The position numbers and the translations under genes are program-made. The notes under the pieces were generated by a model. That model ran no database searches and was not told the DNA's origin. It saw only the letters and a list, made by a program, of their open reading frames with translations. From Limosilactobacillus mucosae DSM 13345 (lineage in GTDB: Bacteria > Bacillota > Bacilli > Lactobacillales > Lactobacillaceae), in NCBI RefSeq assembly GCF_001436025.1, contig NZ_AZEQ01000010.1:1-64000 (forward strand): a DNA stretch of 64,000 bases, given 5' to 3'. Positions within the stretch are counted from its first letter, which is position 1. The number at the start of each line of letters is the position of its first letter. This document shows, one piece after another, positions 8,496 through 17,277 of the stretch.

Positions 8496-10997
8496 TTAGC
8501 GTTCCTTGGATTTCTTGATAAACGGCTTTAGTTCTGAGATTGGGCGCGGTTTCTCAAGCTTATGAAGCTTGACGTGTTCTGCATTTTCTAAAACCTTTGT
8601 GGCCAGTTTCAACCGTTTCTTAGGCGAATTGAGGTTTGGATTACGCAGGTAGTCAACCACTGTATCCATTGCCTGATCCGACTCATATTTTTGTTGAATG
8701 GTATTCAGTGCCCGACTGATCACGTCATGTTCTGACAGTACTTGCGGACGGCCATCAATGACTGCTTCAAATTTTGGCGTCAGCCGTTTTTGATCCAGTC
8801 GTTCCAATCCCGCCCGTTCCAGCTCCTTGTTCAACTGCTTGTAGTCAAGACTACGAGCCTCAGTATAAACATGTTGAGCGGTAATAAAGTCACTGATCGT
8901 CTCGCCTTCAAAGAGAACGCCCATATCAGCATTGCTATCCTCGACCAGCTTTTGATTCTTAACCTTCTCAATCTGTGGATCGTTGTAGAAACCGTCTAGC
9001 TGTGAGTGTTGTAAAGTGTGATAGTCATTTAAAAACGAGTCCTCAATTGAATCGCTCCAAGCAACCATATCATAGGTCCCGGCATCATAGCTCCCGTAAT
9101 TCCCCTGGTCAAGCAACTCTTGCGCTATTTTGTTCAGATTTTTTTCAGTAATCGGAAACTCCAAATTTTCTAACAGCTCTTTGGTCTGAGTCATCAAGAG
9201 CTTTTTCGTTACATAATCAGCATTATCTGGTTTTACCTTGGCTACTAAAGTGAGATCTTCTTCAGAGCCTCCCGTTCCAAAAATATATGGAGTTGTAAAT
9301 AGGGGCGCGTCATTAGGTAGACTTGCTAAGTAGTCGCTGGTCATATGCCCCAGTCGATAGGCTTTCCAATTGTCTGGCAAGCTTGAATCAGCATCATGCG
9401 AACCAATAACATACCATTTACCGTTAACCTTTTCCGCGTAGCTCATTCCATCACCTTGCAACAGCTCAGGATCTCTTTCGTCTAGGCGTGGCATTCCGGC
9501 CCCTTTCAAATCATCATCTAGGCCTCGATAATCCAGATCACGTATGACTGTACTAATCTCTGAATCGTCATCGCCATACACGGCCAAAATTAGTTTATTG
9601 AGTGTCCGGCCATCATTAATGTCAACTACTTTATGTTTATTGTCTTCAATCCGTGAGTCCTTATAAAAGCCGTCCAATTGTGTGTAAAACTTATCAACTA
9701 CATTGTATTTTAACTGATCAGATATCTCGTTATTGGTATACGAAATATCTGACTCCATCTGATAATGACTGGCCCCAGCCCGTTCAATCATTTCTTTAGC
9801 GAGCCATTCTTGATTATGCGTTGTTGCTGGAAAATTGTTCTTTTCCAGTATCTTGGCAGCATCTTTAAGCACCTGATCCTTGGTGATAAAAATATTTTCA
9901 AAGTCCCATTGCTCCATATCACTGGCAGAGACCATGTAATTTCTATCAAAGGCAGTGGTACCGTCAGAAACGTATACAGGCACGTCCCCAGCCAGTTCGC
10001 TAAAATTATCCAGATCCTTAATCTTGTAGGCAACACTAGCGTAATCCTTAGCCTCAGGATCATCGATCACGTCTCTAGTGCCATGAACGACCCAGTTGTC
10101 GTTTTGCTTAACGGCATAGCTACCGCCCCGACCTTCAATTCTTTCTTGTAGTAACTCAGAATTTTTCTCCTTTAGCTGATCAGCAATTTCAGCATTGGTA
10201 TATTCAATATCCGACTCTATGCCATAGTGACTGGCTCCTGCCCGTTCAATCATCTTTTTGGCAAGCCACTCTTGATTATGCTGGTTCAACGCAAAGCCAT
10301 TCTTTTCCAGCATCTTTGCAGCATCTTTCAGCACCTGATCCTTAGTAATGAAAACACTCTTTAATTGTCGCTGATCCATATCACGGGCCGAGACCATATG
10401 ATCTTTGTCAAAAATGTTCGTACCTTGTGAGAAGTCCAGTGAAGATGAGGAAACATATACAGGTACGTCCCCGGCTAGTTCACTGAAGTTATCCAAGTTC
10501 TTGATTTTGTAGGTAATGCTATCATGATCGGCTGCATCAGGATCATCAATCACGTCGTATGCGCCATACACCACCCAGTTGTCGTTTTGTTTGATGGCAT
10601 AGCTATCGCCTCGGCCTTCAACTCTCTCAAAATCATCGTCGATAACGACTTTTTCTTCTTCAACCCGTTCATTTTCGCGCTTGTCACGCAGATGGGCCTG
10701 CTCAATCCCTAAGTTCGTGCTGACATAGTAGCTATCTGGCTGATTATCCCATGGCTGACAGGCAATTGACAGGTCAACGTCAAGATACTTGTGTAATCCA
10801 GGAACCTCAAACAGATACGGAACGGTAATCGTAAAGTCCTTCATATCATAACGGCTGGCTGGAATCTTGGCCAACCGAGCATCAATCTCGTGGACTAGAT
10901 GACTATCTTCTAGCGCCAGTTCATAGCGTTTGCCGTCAATTTCAAAAAGGGCCGCGTCCTCAAACTCCACAACCTTTACTTCTGGCTCTTCTGCCAT
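8496..10997 (-). CDS. Repeat-built polyvalent protein, unknown function
   Basis: 833 residues from ATG 10997 (AAGGAG eight bases upstream; MAEE start). A module of about 140 residues occurs three times (about 126-278, 286-428, 513-650). It runs from G-x-SYA-K-x-W and DVPVYV to FITKDQVLKDAAK and HNQEWLAK. A second module (QLDGFY...LDY...GLERLD) occurs at 440-508 and 666-738. Residues 755-800 are a helical module (SRALNTIQQKYESDQ...KKRLKLAT) shared with three neighbouring proteins. The tail is FIKKSKER. It is very acidic apart from the tail. No catalytic motif is recognised; similar modules are expected among large polyvalent proteins of mobile elements. Confidence 0.7.
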   Translation of the reverse strand: MAEEPEVKVVEFEDAALFEIDGKRYELALEDSHLVHEIDARLAKIPASRYDMKDFTITVPYLFEVPGLHKYLDVDLSIACQPWDNQPDSYYVSTNLGIEQAHLRDKRENERVEEEKVVIDDDFERVEGRGDSYAIKQNDNWVVYGAYDVIDDPDAADHDSITYKIKNLDNFSELAGDVPVYVSSSSLDFSQGTNIFDKDHMVSARDMDQRQLKSVFITKDQVLKDAAKMLEKNGFALNQHNQEWLAKKMIERAGASHYGIESDIEYTNAEIADQLKEKNSELLQERIEGRGGSYAVKQNDNWVVHGTRDVIDDPEAKDYASVAYKIKDLDNFSELAGDVPVYVSDGTTAFDRNYMVSASDMEQWDFENIFITKDQVLKDAAKILEKNNFPATTHNQEWLAKEMIERAGASHYQMESDISYTNNEISDQLKYNVVDKFYTQLDGFYKDSRIEDNKHKVVDINDGRTLNKLILAVYGDDDSEISTVIRDLDYRGLDDDLKGAGMPRLDERDPELLQGDGMSYAEKVNGKWYVIGSHDADSSLPDNWKAYRLGHMTSDYLASLPNDAPLFTTPYIFGTGGSEEDLTLVAKVKPDNADYVTKKLLMTQTKELLENLEFPITEKNLNKIAQELLDQGNYGSYDAGTYDMVAWSDSIEDSFLNDYHTLQHSQLDGFYNDPQIEKVKNQKLVEDSNADMGVLFEGETISDFITAQHVYTEARSLDYKQLNKELERAGLERLDQKRLTPKFEAVIDGRPQVLSEHDVISRALNTIQQKYESDQAMDTVVDYLRNPNLNSPKKRLKLATKVLENAEHVKLHKLEKPRPISELKPFIKKSKER

Positions 10998-11025
10998 AAT
11001 CTTCACTCCTTGCAAGTTTTTCTCA

Positions 11026-11062
11026 AGCTTAGTTGATCTTGGAAAATTTCAATCATCAGCCA
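11026..11062 (-). promoter_or_regulatory. Shared transfer-regulon promoter (833-aa gene)
   Basis: TGGC at 11059-11062, 27 nt, TAAGCT at 11026-11031. Confidence 0.6.
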
Positions 11063-11089
11063 ACTTCGTCTCACGTTTGGCACGAAGTT
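11062..11089. repeat. ACTTCGT/ACGAAGT inverted repeat, copy 2
   Basis: AACTTCGT...ACGAAGTT between the 232-aa gene stop and the 833-aa gene promoter. Confidence 0.75.
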
Positions 11090-11094
11090 GATTT

Positions 11095-11793
11095 TTAACG
11101 GGCCTGACGTTTTGGTGATCTGGTCAGCTGATTGACGCGAGCCTGTTGACGATAGATGATCTTGTTAGCCATGTTTAAGCGTTTAGCCAAGGGTAACTCA
11201 TGATTTTTTAAGTAATTAAGTACCAGATCGCTATCTTGATCATACGCATACGCGGTTTTGATAATCTGCGCGGCCTGTTCCAAGCGACGGTCTTCAATCA
11301 GGTGCGTTTTAGCTTCTGGTAGACCCAATTCTTTGTGAAAACTCTTTAGCGTTGAAAAGCGATACTGCGGACTGAGCGGCTTGCCTTGCAGAACCTCTTG
11401 TTTATAGCCCTTGATATAGTTTTCAATCTTAGTTTGCAATTCATCTTGACGATACGAAAGATCGTTGTACTGGTCTCGGCCAATATAGCCCCGGTTGACC
11501 TTAAAATTAAGCTCATTGCTGACGACCACCAGCTTGGTCAGATCCAATCCGGCCTGCGGCTTATCATCAGTCGGCAATTTTAAGACCAGCTCCGGAAACT
11601 CGCCGGTCAGCTTCGGATTTAAATTACTGCGAAACGGTACAAAATAGGTGTTGTGTTCGTCAGCCACCAAAGTTCCTTCGACATAGGGCCGCTGACTTTT
11701 CTTTAAGGCTTCGGCAATTGGCTGTTCGATCACTAGACTATCGTCTTCATTGAAATACTCGTGATCCAACTGCACGATAATTGGACGTTGCAT
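11095..11793 (-). CDS. Small cargo-type protein with shared C-terminal module
   Basis: 232 residues. The first 150 residues are unfamiliar. Residues about 163-208 (LEQAAQIIKTAYAYDQ...LAKRLNMANKII) are the helical module found in the 833-, 791- and 439-aa proteins. The tail is basic (RSPKRQAR). AAAGGAAAAG precedes the start. The gene lies between two large polyvalent genes and is preceded by an unusual structured 190-bp non-coding block. Confidence 0.6.
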   Translation of the reverse strand: MQRPIIVQLDHEYFNEDDSLVIEQPIAEALKKSQRPYVEGTLVADEHNTYFVPFRSNLNPKLTGEFPELVLKLPTDDKPQAGLDLTKLVVVSNELNFKVNRGYIGRDQYNDLSYRQDELQTKIENYIKGYKQEVLQGKPLSPQYRFSTLKSFHKELGLPEAKTHLIEDRRLEQAAQIIKTAYAYDQDSDLVLNYLKNHELPLAKRLNMANKIIYRQQARVNQLTRSPKRQAR

Positions 11794-11814
11794 GATGGCT
11801 TTTCCTTTCTGTTT

Positions 11815-11997
11815 ATGATATGATTTAACCCGTAAAGAGTTGGGGCTTGATACGGCTATAGCGAACCCACGTTAATCAAAAAAAGGTTAGCCCGTTGCGT
11901 GTTACTGGTAATCAGCCCTGCTGTACGTCACGCGTAAAGCCAAAACCTGTAATGCTTATTTTTGATTTAAAGACGTCCATCCGGGCGTCTTTTTTGT
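11815..11997. ncRNA. Structured non-coding block with terminators on both strands
   Basis: No plausible coding. Complementary segments AATCAAAAA/TTTTTGATT, AGGTT/AACCT and GCGTG/CACGC nest inside one another. On the plus strand a GACGTCC...GGGCGTC stem (11975-11992) is followed by TTTTTT. On the minus strand the nested hairpin is followed by TTTTTTT near 11872-11880. It may be an attenuated leader of the 232-aa gene, whose regulon promoter is at 12009-12045, a separate small RNA, or both. Confidence 0.4.
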
Positions 11998-12008
11998 TGT
12001 CTGCATCT

Positions 12009-12045
12009 ACCCTATTCACTTCTGACTAAAATCAATCTTTGACCA
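12009..12045 (-). promoter_or_regulatory. Shared transfer-regulon promoter (upstream of structured leader and 232-aa gene)
   Basis: TGGT at 12042-12045, 27 nt, TAGGGT at 12009-12014. Confidence 0.55.
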
Positions 12046-12071
12046 ACTTCGTTCCAAACGTGGCACGAAGT
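12046..12071. repeat. ACTTCGT/ACGAAGT inverted repeat, copy 3
   Basis: ACTTCGT...ACGAAGT around a TCCAAACGTGGC core, next to the promoter box. Confidence 0.75.
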
Positions 12072-12109
12072 AAAAAAAAAAGAACCATCACTCATTGAGC
12101 AATGGTTCT
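12072..12109 (-). terminator. Terminator of the 791-aa gene
   Basis: AGAACCAT...ATGGTTCT stem followed by more than eight T on the minus strand. Confidence 0.85.
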
Positions 12110-12115
12110 CGGCTA

Positions 12116-14491
12116 TTAACGTGATCGGGTTGACTTATGCGTTTTGGTCATCGTTTTAGCTGGCTGTTGTGCCTGACGACCGGTCATAATGCTGGTGGCC
12201 ATCTCCAAGCGCTTTGTCAATGGCTGTTTCTTGTCATGCAGATAATCCAGGGCCTGCTTGATGCTTTGATCCTGCGCATAGTCGGTCTTTAAGACCTGCG
12301 CCGCCCGATCCAGCTTTTGTTGTGCGTATGGATCCGAAAATGGTTCAATCCCCGTTTCTTTTAAGGCATCATTCAATTCTTTGAAATCAACGTCCAGCCG
12401 TTGACCAAAGACGGTCTGCATGAAATCTTCAGTCGTTTCGTCAGCATACGACTTACCGCCCGTATCGGTAGGATCGTCAGTCAGAATCTTGTCCTTTACT
12501 GCTTCAACCCGTTCATCATGATAGACGGTTTCCTTGGTCTGTTCCAGCTCCGTCAGGCCTTGCCGAACCATCGACTGCAACTGACGTGGCGTATACCGAG
12601 GCGTTCGCTGTTCACTTACCAGGTAGTCCGACATTTCCTTAAACATCGATAGGCTGGTACTGATCCCCATTGGGGCATTTTCGTACTGCGGCTTGTACTG
12701 GTGCAGATAGTTTAGATATTCTTTGACCATCTCTTTTGGCTGCGTTGGCTGTTTAGGATGCATCTGCTGATAGACAAAGGCCGTTGCCCGAGCATCAGCC
12801 AGACTATCATGCGCCTTGCCTGCTCCCCAGTCATGACCATAGAAGGCCGCGGCCTGTTCCAGCTTAAACCAGCGTAACTGCGTCTTGCCATTTTTCAGCT
12901 GTACTGGCTCACCAACTGCCTGCGCATACTCAAGCATCAGATCATGGTTTTCCTTGGCTGGATCGATTTTAATCCCGTTGGCCGCTAGGAAGCGATCATC
13001 AAAGTGGCGCTGGTTGTAACCGACAATTACGTCCGCTTGGTCAAAAATCTGCTGGACCTTTTCTTGCCAATCCTTGAATTCAGCATGATCCATTGCAATC
13101 TCCGGTGTGATACCGTGAACCTTTTCGGCTTCTGGCCATTCATCTTTTTTCGTAGGCTTAAAAAACTTGTTGAACAGTTCATTGCCATCACCATCAACAA
13201 TTGACAGCTTTAGGATATCGTCTTGATCAGGGTGCAAACCGGTTGTTTCCATATCATAGCCGATCACCTTTAGTCCTGTTTGCTTTTCAAGGTTTTGCTG
13301 ATCAGCCAGATCTTGTTGAATTTCGGCACTGATTTCCTGATACTTATTGGCAATTCTTTCCTCAAGATCTTCTTCGTACGCCCCAAATGTTTTGACTGAA
13401 TCCGGCGTCATCTCTTCGGCATCTTTAGCTAGCTGTTTCATCGCCAGCTGTTCAAGTTTACCAGCCTTCGCGGCCTCGAGAACATTATTAAAAACAGTAT
13501 AAGTAAAATGGCTTTCATTGCTTTCAACTGATGGTACTGCCAAACCAACATCAAACCAGACCTCTTGCGTATCATAATCGACTGCAATGTTGCCCATGTT
13601 GTTTAGAGTCAGACCGTATCGATCAGCGACAGAAGCGAACTGCTTGATATAATCTTCTAATGGTTTATTTTCAACGGGGCCATCCAATTTGAAATCTTCA
13701 GGATAACGGCTAATGTTAACCGCAATCCCTGCGGCTTTTTCCCCCGTGTGCTCCCAATTCGACTTGTCTAGGATCTCTTCGGCAATTTTATATAGATTGT
13801 GGTCAGTAGTTGGGTAACCATTCAGCTGTAAAACGTCTTCAGTTTGTTCCAACAACTCTTGCTTGGTTGTAATAAATCCAACAAAACCGTCAGGAGCCGT
13901 AGCTTTGTTCGTAAACGCATAAACTGGTGCGTCATCTGGCAGATCCTTCAGATTACCGGCGAACTTATAGCCCAGATTCTGCTCATCTGGTTCGTCAAAC
14001 GCATTGTGTGACCCTTGGATCTGCCACTCGCCATCGCGCTTGTAGGCATAACTGCCTGCATATCCTAAGATCCGGTCTTTATCTGGCACCGGTTCATCGT
14101 TGATCATTTCCAAAACGTCCATGTAGCGTTCTGCTGAGTCATCGGTGACGTTTTCTAGTGTCAGCTCTTGATTTTGGATTTCTTGTTCAATTTCATCATG
14201 GTGTTCGTTCAAGTAGTACTCAATTGTCGGAACAATCGCATCTTCAGTGGTGTTGAAGCCCAGCCATTGATCAAAGGCCGCTAGTTTTTGCTCATCGGTT
14301 GCTGATGGATCAGTAATCCAATCCAGATCACCATTAGCAACGCTAAGATCGCCATCTTTGGTGTAGTCGTAAACCCAGTCATGGATAATTGCCCCAGTCA
14401 ACTTACTGTAAACATCAACCTGTTCGTCATAGGAATTGGCCACTTGATCCCAGTATTGCAGGAATGGCCGTAAGTTTTTAAGTTCTGCCAT
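12116..14491 (-). CDS. Polyvalent protein with DEDDh 3'-5' exonuclease domain
   Basis: 791 residues. Residues about 140-255 contain one copy of the module repeated in the 833-aa protein (AGSYAYKRDGEW, DDAPVYAF, FITTKQELLEQ). Residues 407-575 are a DnaQ-like DEDDh exonuclease: DMETTG (D413, E415), GYNQRHFDDRFL (D498/D499) and AHDSLADA (H561, D566), so the catalytic set looks complete. The shared helical module occupies about 715-760 and the tail is THKSTRSR. A nuclease made ready for the recipient could act on incoming single-stranded DNA or on host or competitor DNA; that is inference. Confidence 0.8.
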   Translation of the reverse strand: MAELKNLRPFLQYWDQVANSYDEQVDVYSKLTGAIIHDWVYDYTKDGDLSVANGDLDWITDPSATDEQKLAAFDQWLGFNTTEDAIVPTIEYYLNEHHDEIEQEIQNQELTLENVTDDSAERYMDVLEMINDEPVPDKDRILGYAGSYAYKRDGEWQIQGSHNAFDEPDEQNLGYKFAGNLKDLPDDAPVYAFTNKATAPDGFVGFITTKQELLEQTEDVLQLNGYPTTDHNLYKIAEEILDKSNWEHTGEKAAGIAVNISRYPEDFKLDGPVENKPLEDYIKQFASVADRYGLTLNNMGNIAVDYDTQEVWFDVGLAVPSVESNESHFTYTVFNNVLEAAKAGKLEQLAMKQLAKDAEEMTPDSVKTFGAYEEDLEERIANKYQEISAEIQQDLADQQNLEKQTGLKVIGYDMETTGLHPDQDDILKLSIVDGDGNELFNKFFKPTKKDEWPEAEKVHGITPEIAMDHAEFKDWQEKVQQIFDQADVIVGYNQRHFDDRFLAANGIKIDPAKENHDLMLEYAQAVGEPVQLKNGKTQLRWFKLEQAAAFYGHDWGAGKAHDSLADARATAFVYQQMHPKQPTQPKEMVKEYLNYLHQYKPQYENAPMGISTSLSMFKEMSDYLVSEQRTPRYTPRQLQSMVRQGLTELEQTKETVYHDERVEAVKDKILTDDPTDTGGKSYADETTEDFMQTVFGQRLDVDFKELNDALKETGIEPFSDPYAQQKLDRAAQVLKTDYAQDQSIKQALDYLHDKKQPLTKRLEMATSIMTGRQAQQPAKTMTKTHKSTRSR

Positions 14492-14523
14492 TTGTTATTA
14501 TCCGCCTTTCACATTTTTAGATA

Positions 14524-14560
14524 ATCCTACACGCTTCTGATCAAAACCAATCTTTGACCA
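14524..14560 (-). promoter_or_regulatory. Shared transfer-regulon promoter (791-aa gene)
   Basis: TGGT at 14557-14560, 27 nt, TAGGAT at 14524-14529. Confidence 0.6.
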
Positions 14561-14586
14561 ACTTCGTCCCAAACGTGGCACGAAGT
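14561..14586. repeat. ACTTCGT/ACGAAGT inverted repeat, copy 4
   Basis: ACTTCGT...ACGAAGT around CCCAAACGTGGC; abuts the promoter box. Confidence 0.75.
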
Positions 14587-14587
14587 A

Positions 14588-14622
14588 AATAAAAAGAACC
14601 ATCACCGTTGAGTAATGGTTCT
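14588..14622 (-). terminator. Terminator of the 439-aa gene
   Basis: AGAACCAT...ATGGTTCT stem followed by TTTTTATTT on the minus strand; near-identical arms to the terminator at 12072-12109. Confidence 0.8.
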
Positions 14623-14628
14623 CAGTTT

Positions 14629-15948
14629 CTAACGTGATCGATCCTTTTTCTTAGGAACTGAATTAGGACTAAGTTTCTGAACATTAACAGGAGCTTTTTG
14701 ATAGGTGATCTCTTTAATTTGTTTATCACTCATCAACGGCAAGTATGCCCAACCACGCTCTACTTTGCTTGGCACTTTTTTTGCCAGTCGGTTCATTGCT
14801 TGATCAAACTCAGGTGTTTGTAGGTCTCTAAAATCTCGTAGACTATCTAACGTCTCTTTGCTGTAGGGCATCAGTAAATGCACCCGATTATGACTTGGCA
14901 AAAACTCGTATCCAGTAATCTCAATGGCTTTATCAGCATTTCGATAGCCTGGTATCTCTGGATTGTTTTGCAGATCAACTACATTGATCAGAATCCCAGG
15001 AGTTTCATAGACTTTCTCTGTTCGTACGAGCGGATTTAGTCTATAGCTAAATCGACGGTGGCTAAACCGTGCATACGCTTTAACTTGTTCTGTAAGTGTA
15101 GGTGCATCAAACTCATTAAGTGCTGCCCACTCTGCTAATCTATCTTTTGTAAATCCGACTGGATTGACTGGAGTATTTCCGCCATCAAAAATATATTTAG
15201 TTTCACTATCAAATTTAACGTTGTTAGTATGCTCTTGGTTCTTTTGATAAACGTCCATAATCCGATCGGCAAGATCCCACCGCTTTTCAACTGGCACTTT
15301 AGAATTATCTAGGAATTGGATTGCCTGCTGACTAACGCGATCCTGTACATATTCATTTTTCAAGATTTGCTTAGCTTGTGTAATCTTCTGGTTTAGCTGA
15401 TTTTGCGTAAACCCTGTTGTCCTTTCTGGCTCATAGACTACTTGGCTAACCTCATCAGCCGTGATTCTCGGCATTTCTAGATCCTCGCCAGACTTTGCTT
15501 TTGCAGGCGCCTTCTCGATAGCTTTATCAAAGGCCTTTTGCCAATCATCTTCTTGGAAATCATCAAAATCCTTGAGCATCTCCAGCGTATCTTGACCATA
15601 GTGCATCAATATATGCGAGTCGCCTGGCATACCAAATTCACCCATAATTTCAATGGCTTTATCCTCGCCTTCAAAACCTGGTAATTTTTGCCCCTTTAGG
15701 TCTACTAGATTAATCAACGTCCAATCGTCTTGGCCAATCTTTTCCAGACGGCGCAATGGTCGTAATTGATATGCGAACTTCATACTAGAATCACTAGTTA
15801 CCAGTTGCCCAGCCCACGATAAAAATATATCACGAGAGGACATATAAGGACGAAGATCAACACCTTTAAGCCCATTCATCAATTCAACAGCGGTGTAGCC
15901 AATTGTATCAACACCATTACTGTAAACGTACTTAGTCTCTTCTGCCAT
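14629..15948 (-). CDS. Internally duplicated cargo-type protein
   Basis: 439 residues, MAEE start. The N-terminal half (about 1-150) and the C-terminal half (about 245-410) are diverged copies of one domain: TKYVYSNG/TKYIFDGG, INLVDLKGQKLPGF/INVVDLQNNPEIPGY, DKAIEI in both, and HILMHYGQDTLEMLKDF/HLLMPYSKETLDSLRDF. Between them (about 186-232) lies the shared helical module. The tail is VPKKKDRSR. The start follows the previous gene by two bases, and its AAGGAG is formed by that gene's final KER codons, so the two are co-translated. Function unknown. Confidence 0.65.
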   Translation of the reverse strand: MAEETKYVYSNGVDTIGYTAVELMNGLKGVDLRPYMSSRDIFLSWAGQLVTSDSSMKFAYQLRPLRRLEKIGQDDWTLINLVDLKGQKLPGFEGEDKAIEIMGEFGMPGDSHILMHYGQDTLEMLKDFDDFQEDDWQKAFDKAIEKAPAKAKSGEDLEMPRITADEVSQVVYEPERTTGFTQNQLNQKITQAKQILKNEYVQDRVSQQAIQFLDNSKVPVEKRWDLADRIMDVYQKNQEHTNNVKFDSETKYIFDGGNTPVNPVGFTKDRLAEWAALNEFDAPTLTEQVKAYARFSHRRFSYRLNPLVRTEKVYETPGILINVVDLQNNPEIPGYRNADKAIEITGYEFLPSHNRVHLLMPYSKETLDSLRDFRDLQTPEFDQAMNRLAKKVPSKVERGWAYLPLMSDKQIKEITYQKAPVNVQKLSPNSVPKKKDRSR

Positions 15949-15950
15949 GT

Positions 15951-16928
15951 TTAACGCTCCTTTGGTTTAGCCTGGACTGGCTGGTTTATCGTCCGTTGCT
16001 GATTTTTCATTTGATACAATTGCCGATTAGCCGTCCGGTTGATCTTGCTGGCCAGCCCCATGGACTTGGAAAACATTTCCTTCAGCTCATCAGGCTTCAA
16101 GTTGGCCATTACCTGCCGTTCAGTCTGGTTGAAATGGAATGGCGTATCAGTCAGTCCGACACTGGCAAAGGCCATATGACGCGATATATGCGTTTGAATG
16201 GCATGAATCTGATTTTTTGACCAGACCCACGCTGGTTTTGGTACCTGCAACTCGCGTAGGGAACCAACCATGGCACCTACCCGTTCATTTTGCGATGCCT
16301 GTTTCATCAGATTACGCTGGGACGCCATTGCCTGTACTTGCGGACTTTTAGCCGGATATTTCGCTGCCAGTTCATTAGCCGAATACATCTTGCCAACGCC
16401 AAACGTAACCGGTTGACCCTGCTGTTTAGGGTTTGGTACGAATACCTTGACCCCATTAAGCTGATCAAAATTAACGTCCTGCAAACCTTGATTACGCGTC
16501 CAGGCCTGTTTGGTCATAAAGTCCTGCTCACCATGCGCTTGGGAGAGTAAGAGACTATTGACCCGACCATAGCTGATTACAGGACTGACCTGATTAACCA
16601 ATCGTTCCATGGAATCAATATCTTTCGTCCCGTCTTTTAAGATCTGTTGCGACTTGCGACTGGTTGCAAACCGTTCAATCTCGGCTGGCGACACCTTTTT
16701 TTCTTGTTGTTTTTCCATCGTCGTTCGCTCCCTTATTTTTGCAAAAGAATATGCTTCATCAAACGTTTCAAATTCAAATGGCTGTTGATCACTGTTATTC
16801 AATCGATCCAGTACGAAATACTGGTTGCTATCGAGATCGTGAGCCAGATAGATACCCTGGTCCATCGTTGCCGGACTGGCCATTACGCGTCCCATCTCCT
16901 GCATCGACAAGCCAATTGGATTAAGCAT
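15951..16928 (-). CDS. ArdC-like domain protein with basic tail
   Basis: 325 residues. Residues about 100-195 resemble the ArdC N-terminal ssDNA-binding/antirestriction fold (SYGRVNSLLLSQ, QAWTRNQGLQ, GVKVFVPNPK), though diverged. The C-terminal module (FHFNQTERQVM...NRTANRQLY) is homologous to the end of the 903-aa metallopeptidase-like protein. It ends VQAKPKER. ArdC-type proteins protect incoming DNA and some are carried into recipients. First gene of a two-gene unit with the 439-aa gene. Confidence 0.6.
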   Translation of the reverse strand: MLNPIGLSMQEMGRVMASPATMDQGIYLAHDLDSNQYFVLDRLNNSDQQPFEFETFDEAYSFAKIRERTTMEKQQEKKVSPAEIERFATSRKSQQILKDGTKDIDSMERLVNQVSPVISYGRVNSLLLSQAHGEQDFMTKQAWTRNQGLQDVNFDQLNGVKVFVPNPKQQGQPVTFGVGKMYSANELAAKYPAKSPQVQAMASQRNLMKQASQNERVGAMVGSLRELQVPKPAWVWSKNQIHAIQTHISRHMAFASVGLTDTPFHFNQTERQVMANLKPDELKEMFSKSMGLASKINRTANRQLYQMKNQQRTINQPVQAKPKER

Positions 16929-16956
16929 CTTCTCACCACCTTTTAGATTTATCTCT

Positions 16957-16993
16957 AATTTAAGGCGAGCTGGTGAAATTCAATCTTTGGCCA
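16957..16993 (-). promoter_or_regulatory. Shared transfer-regulon promoter (325/439-aa unit)
   Basis: TGGC at 16990-16993, 27 nt, TAAATT at 16957-16962. Unlike the other cargo units it has no inverted repeat beside the box. Confidence 0.6.
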
Positions 16994-17022
16994 ATAAAAA
17001 AAGCCCTGTTTTCGCAGAGCCT
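16994..17022 (-). terminator. Terminator of the 17034 gene
   Basis: GGCTCTG...CAGGGCT stem followed by TTTTTTT on the minus strand, directly before the next promoter box. Confidence 0.8.
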
Positions 17023-17033
17023 TTACCTTGATA

Positions 17034-17276
17034 TCACTGATGGTTATCAAATTCAGGATAGCTAACTCCATCCATCATAATTTTAAGTAATTCTTGGGGC
17101 GTATGGTTAAGTGTATGAGCGATATCGTTAACCAAACCAGCAAGAGCTAAAATAGCTGCATAGCTGCTTAATGGCATTCCTTTGTCACATTGTTCATCAA
17201 CCATTTCTTCAAAAGTATCTTGCAATCTAGACAAAAATTCTTGTGCTTGAGCTATATCACGATCATATTTGGCCAT
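17034..17276 (-). CDS. Small helical protein, unknown
   Basis: 80 residues, predicted helical, no recognised family. Its ATG lies one base after the stop of the RepB-like gene, with GGAG inside that gene, so the pair is co-translated. Confidence 0.6.
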   Translation of the reverse strand: MAKYDRDIAQAQEFLSRLQDTFEEMVDEQCDKGMPLSSYAAILALAGLVNDIAHTLNHTPQELLKIMMDGVSYPEFDNHQ

Positions 17277-17277
17277 T

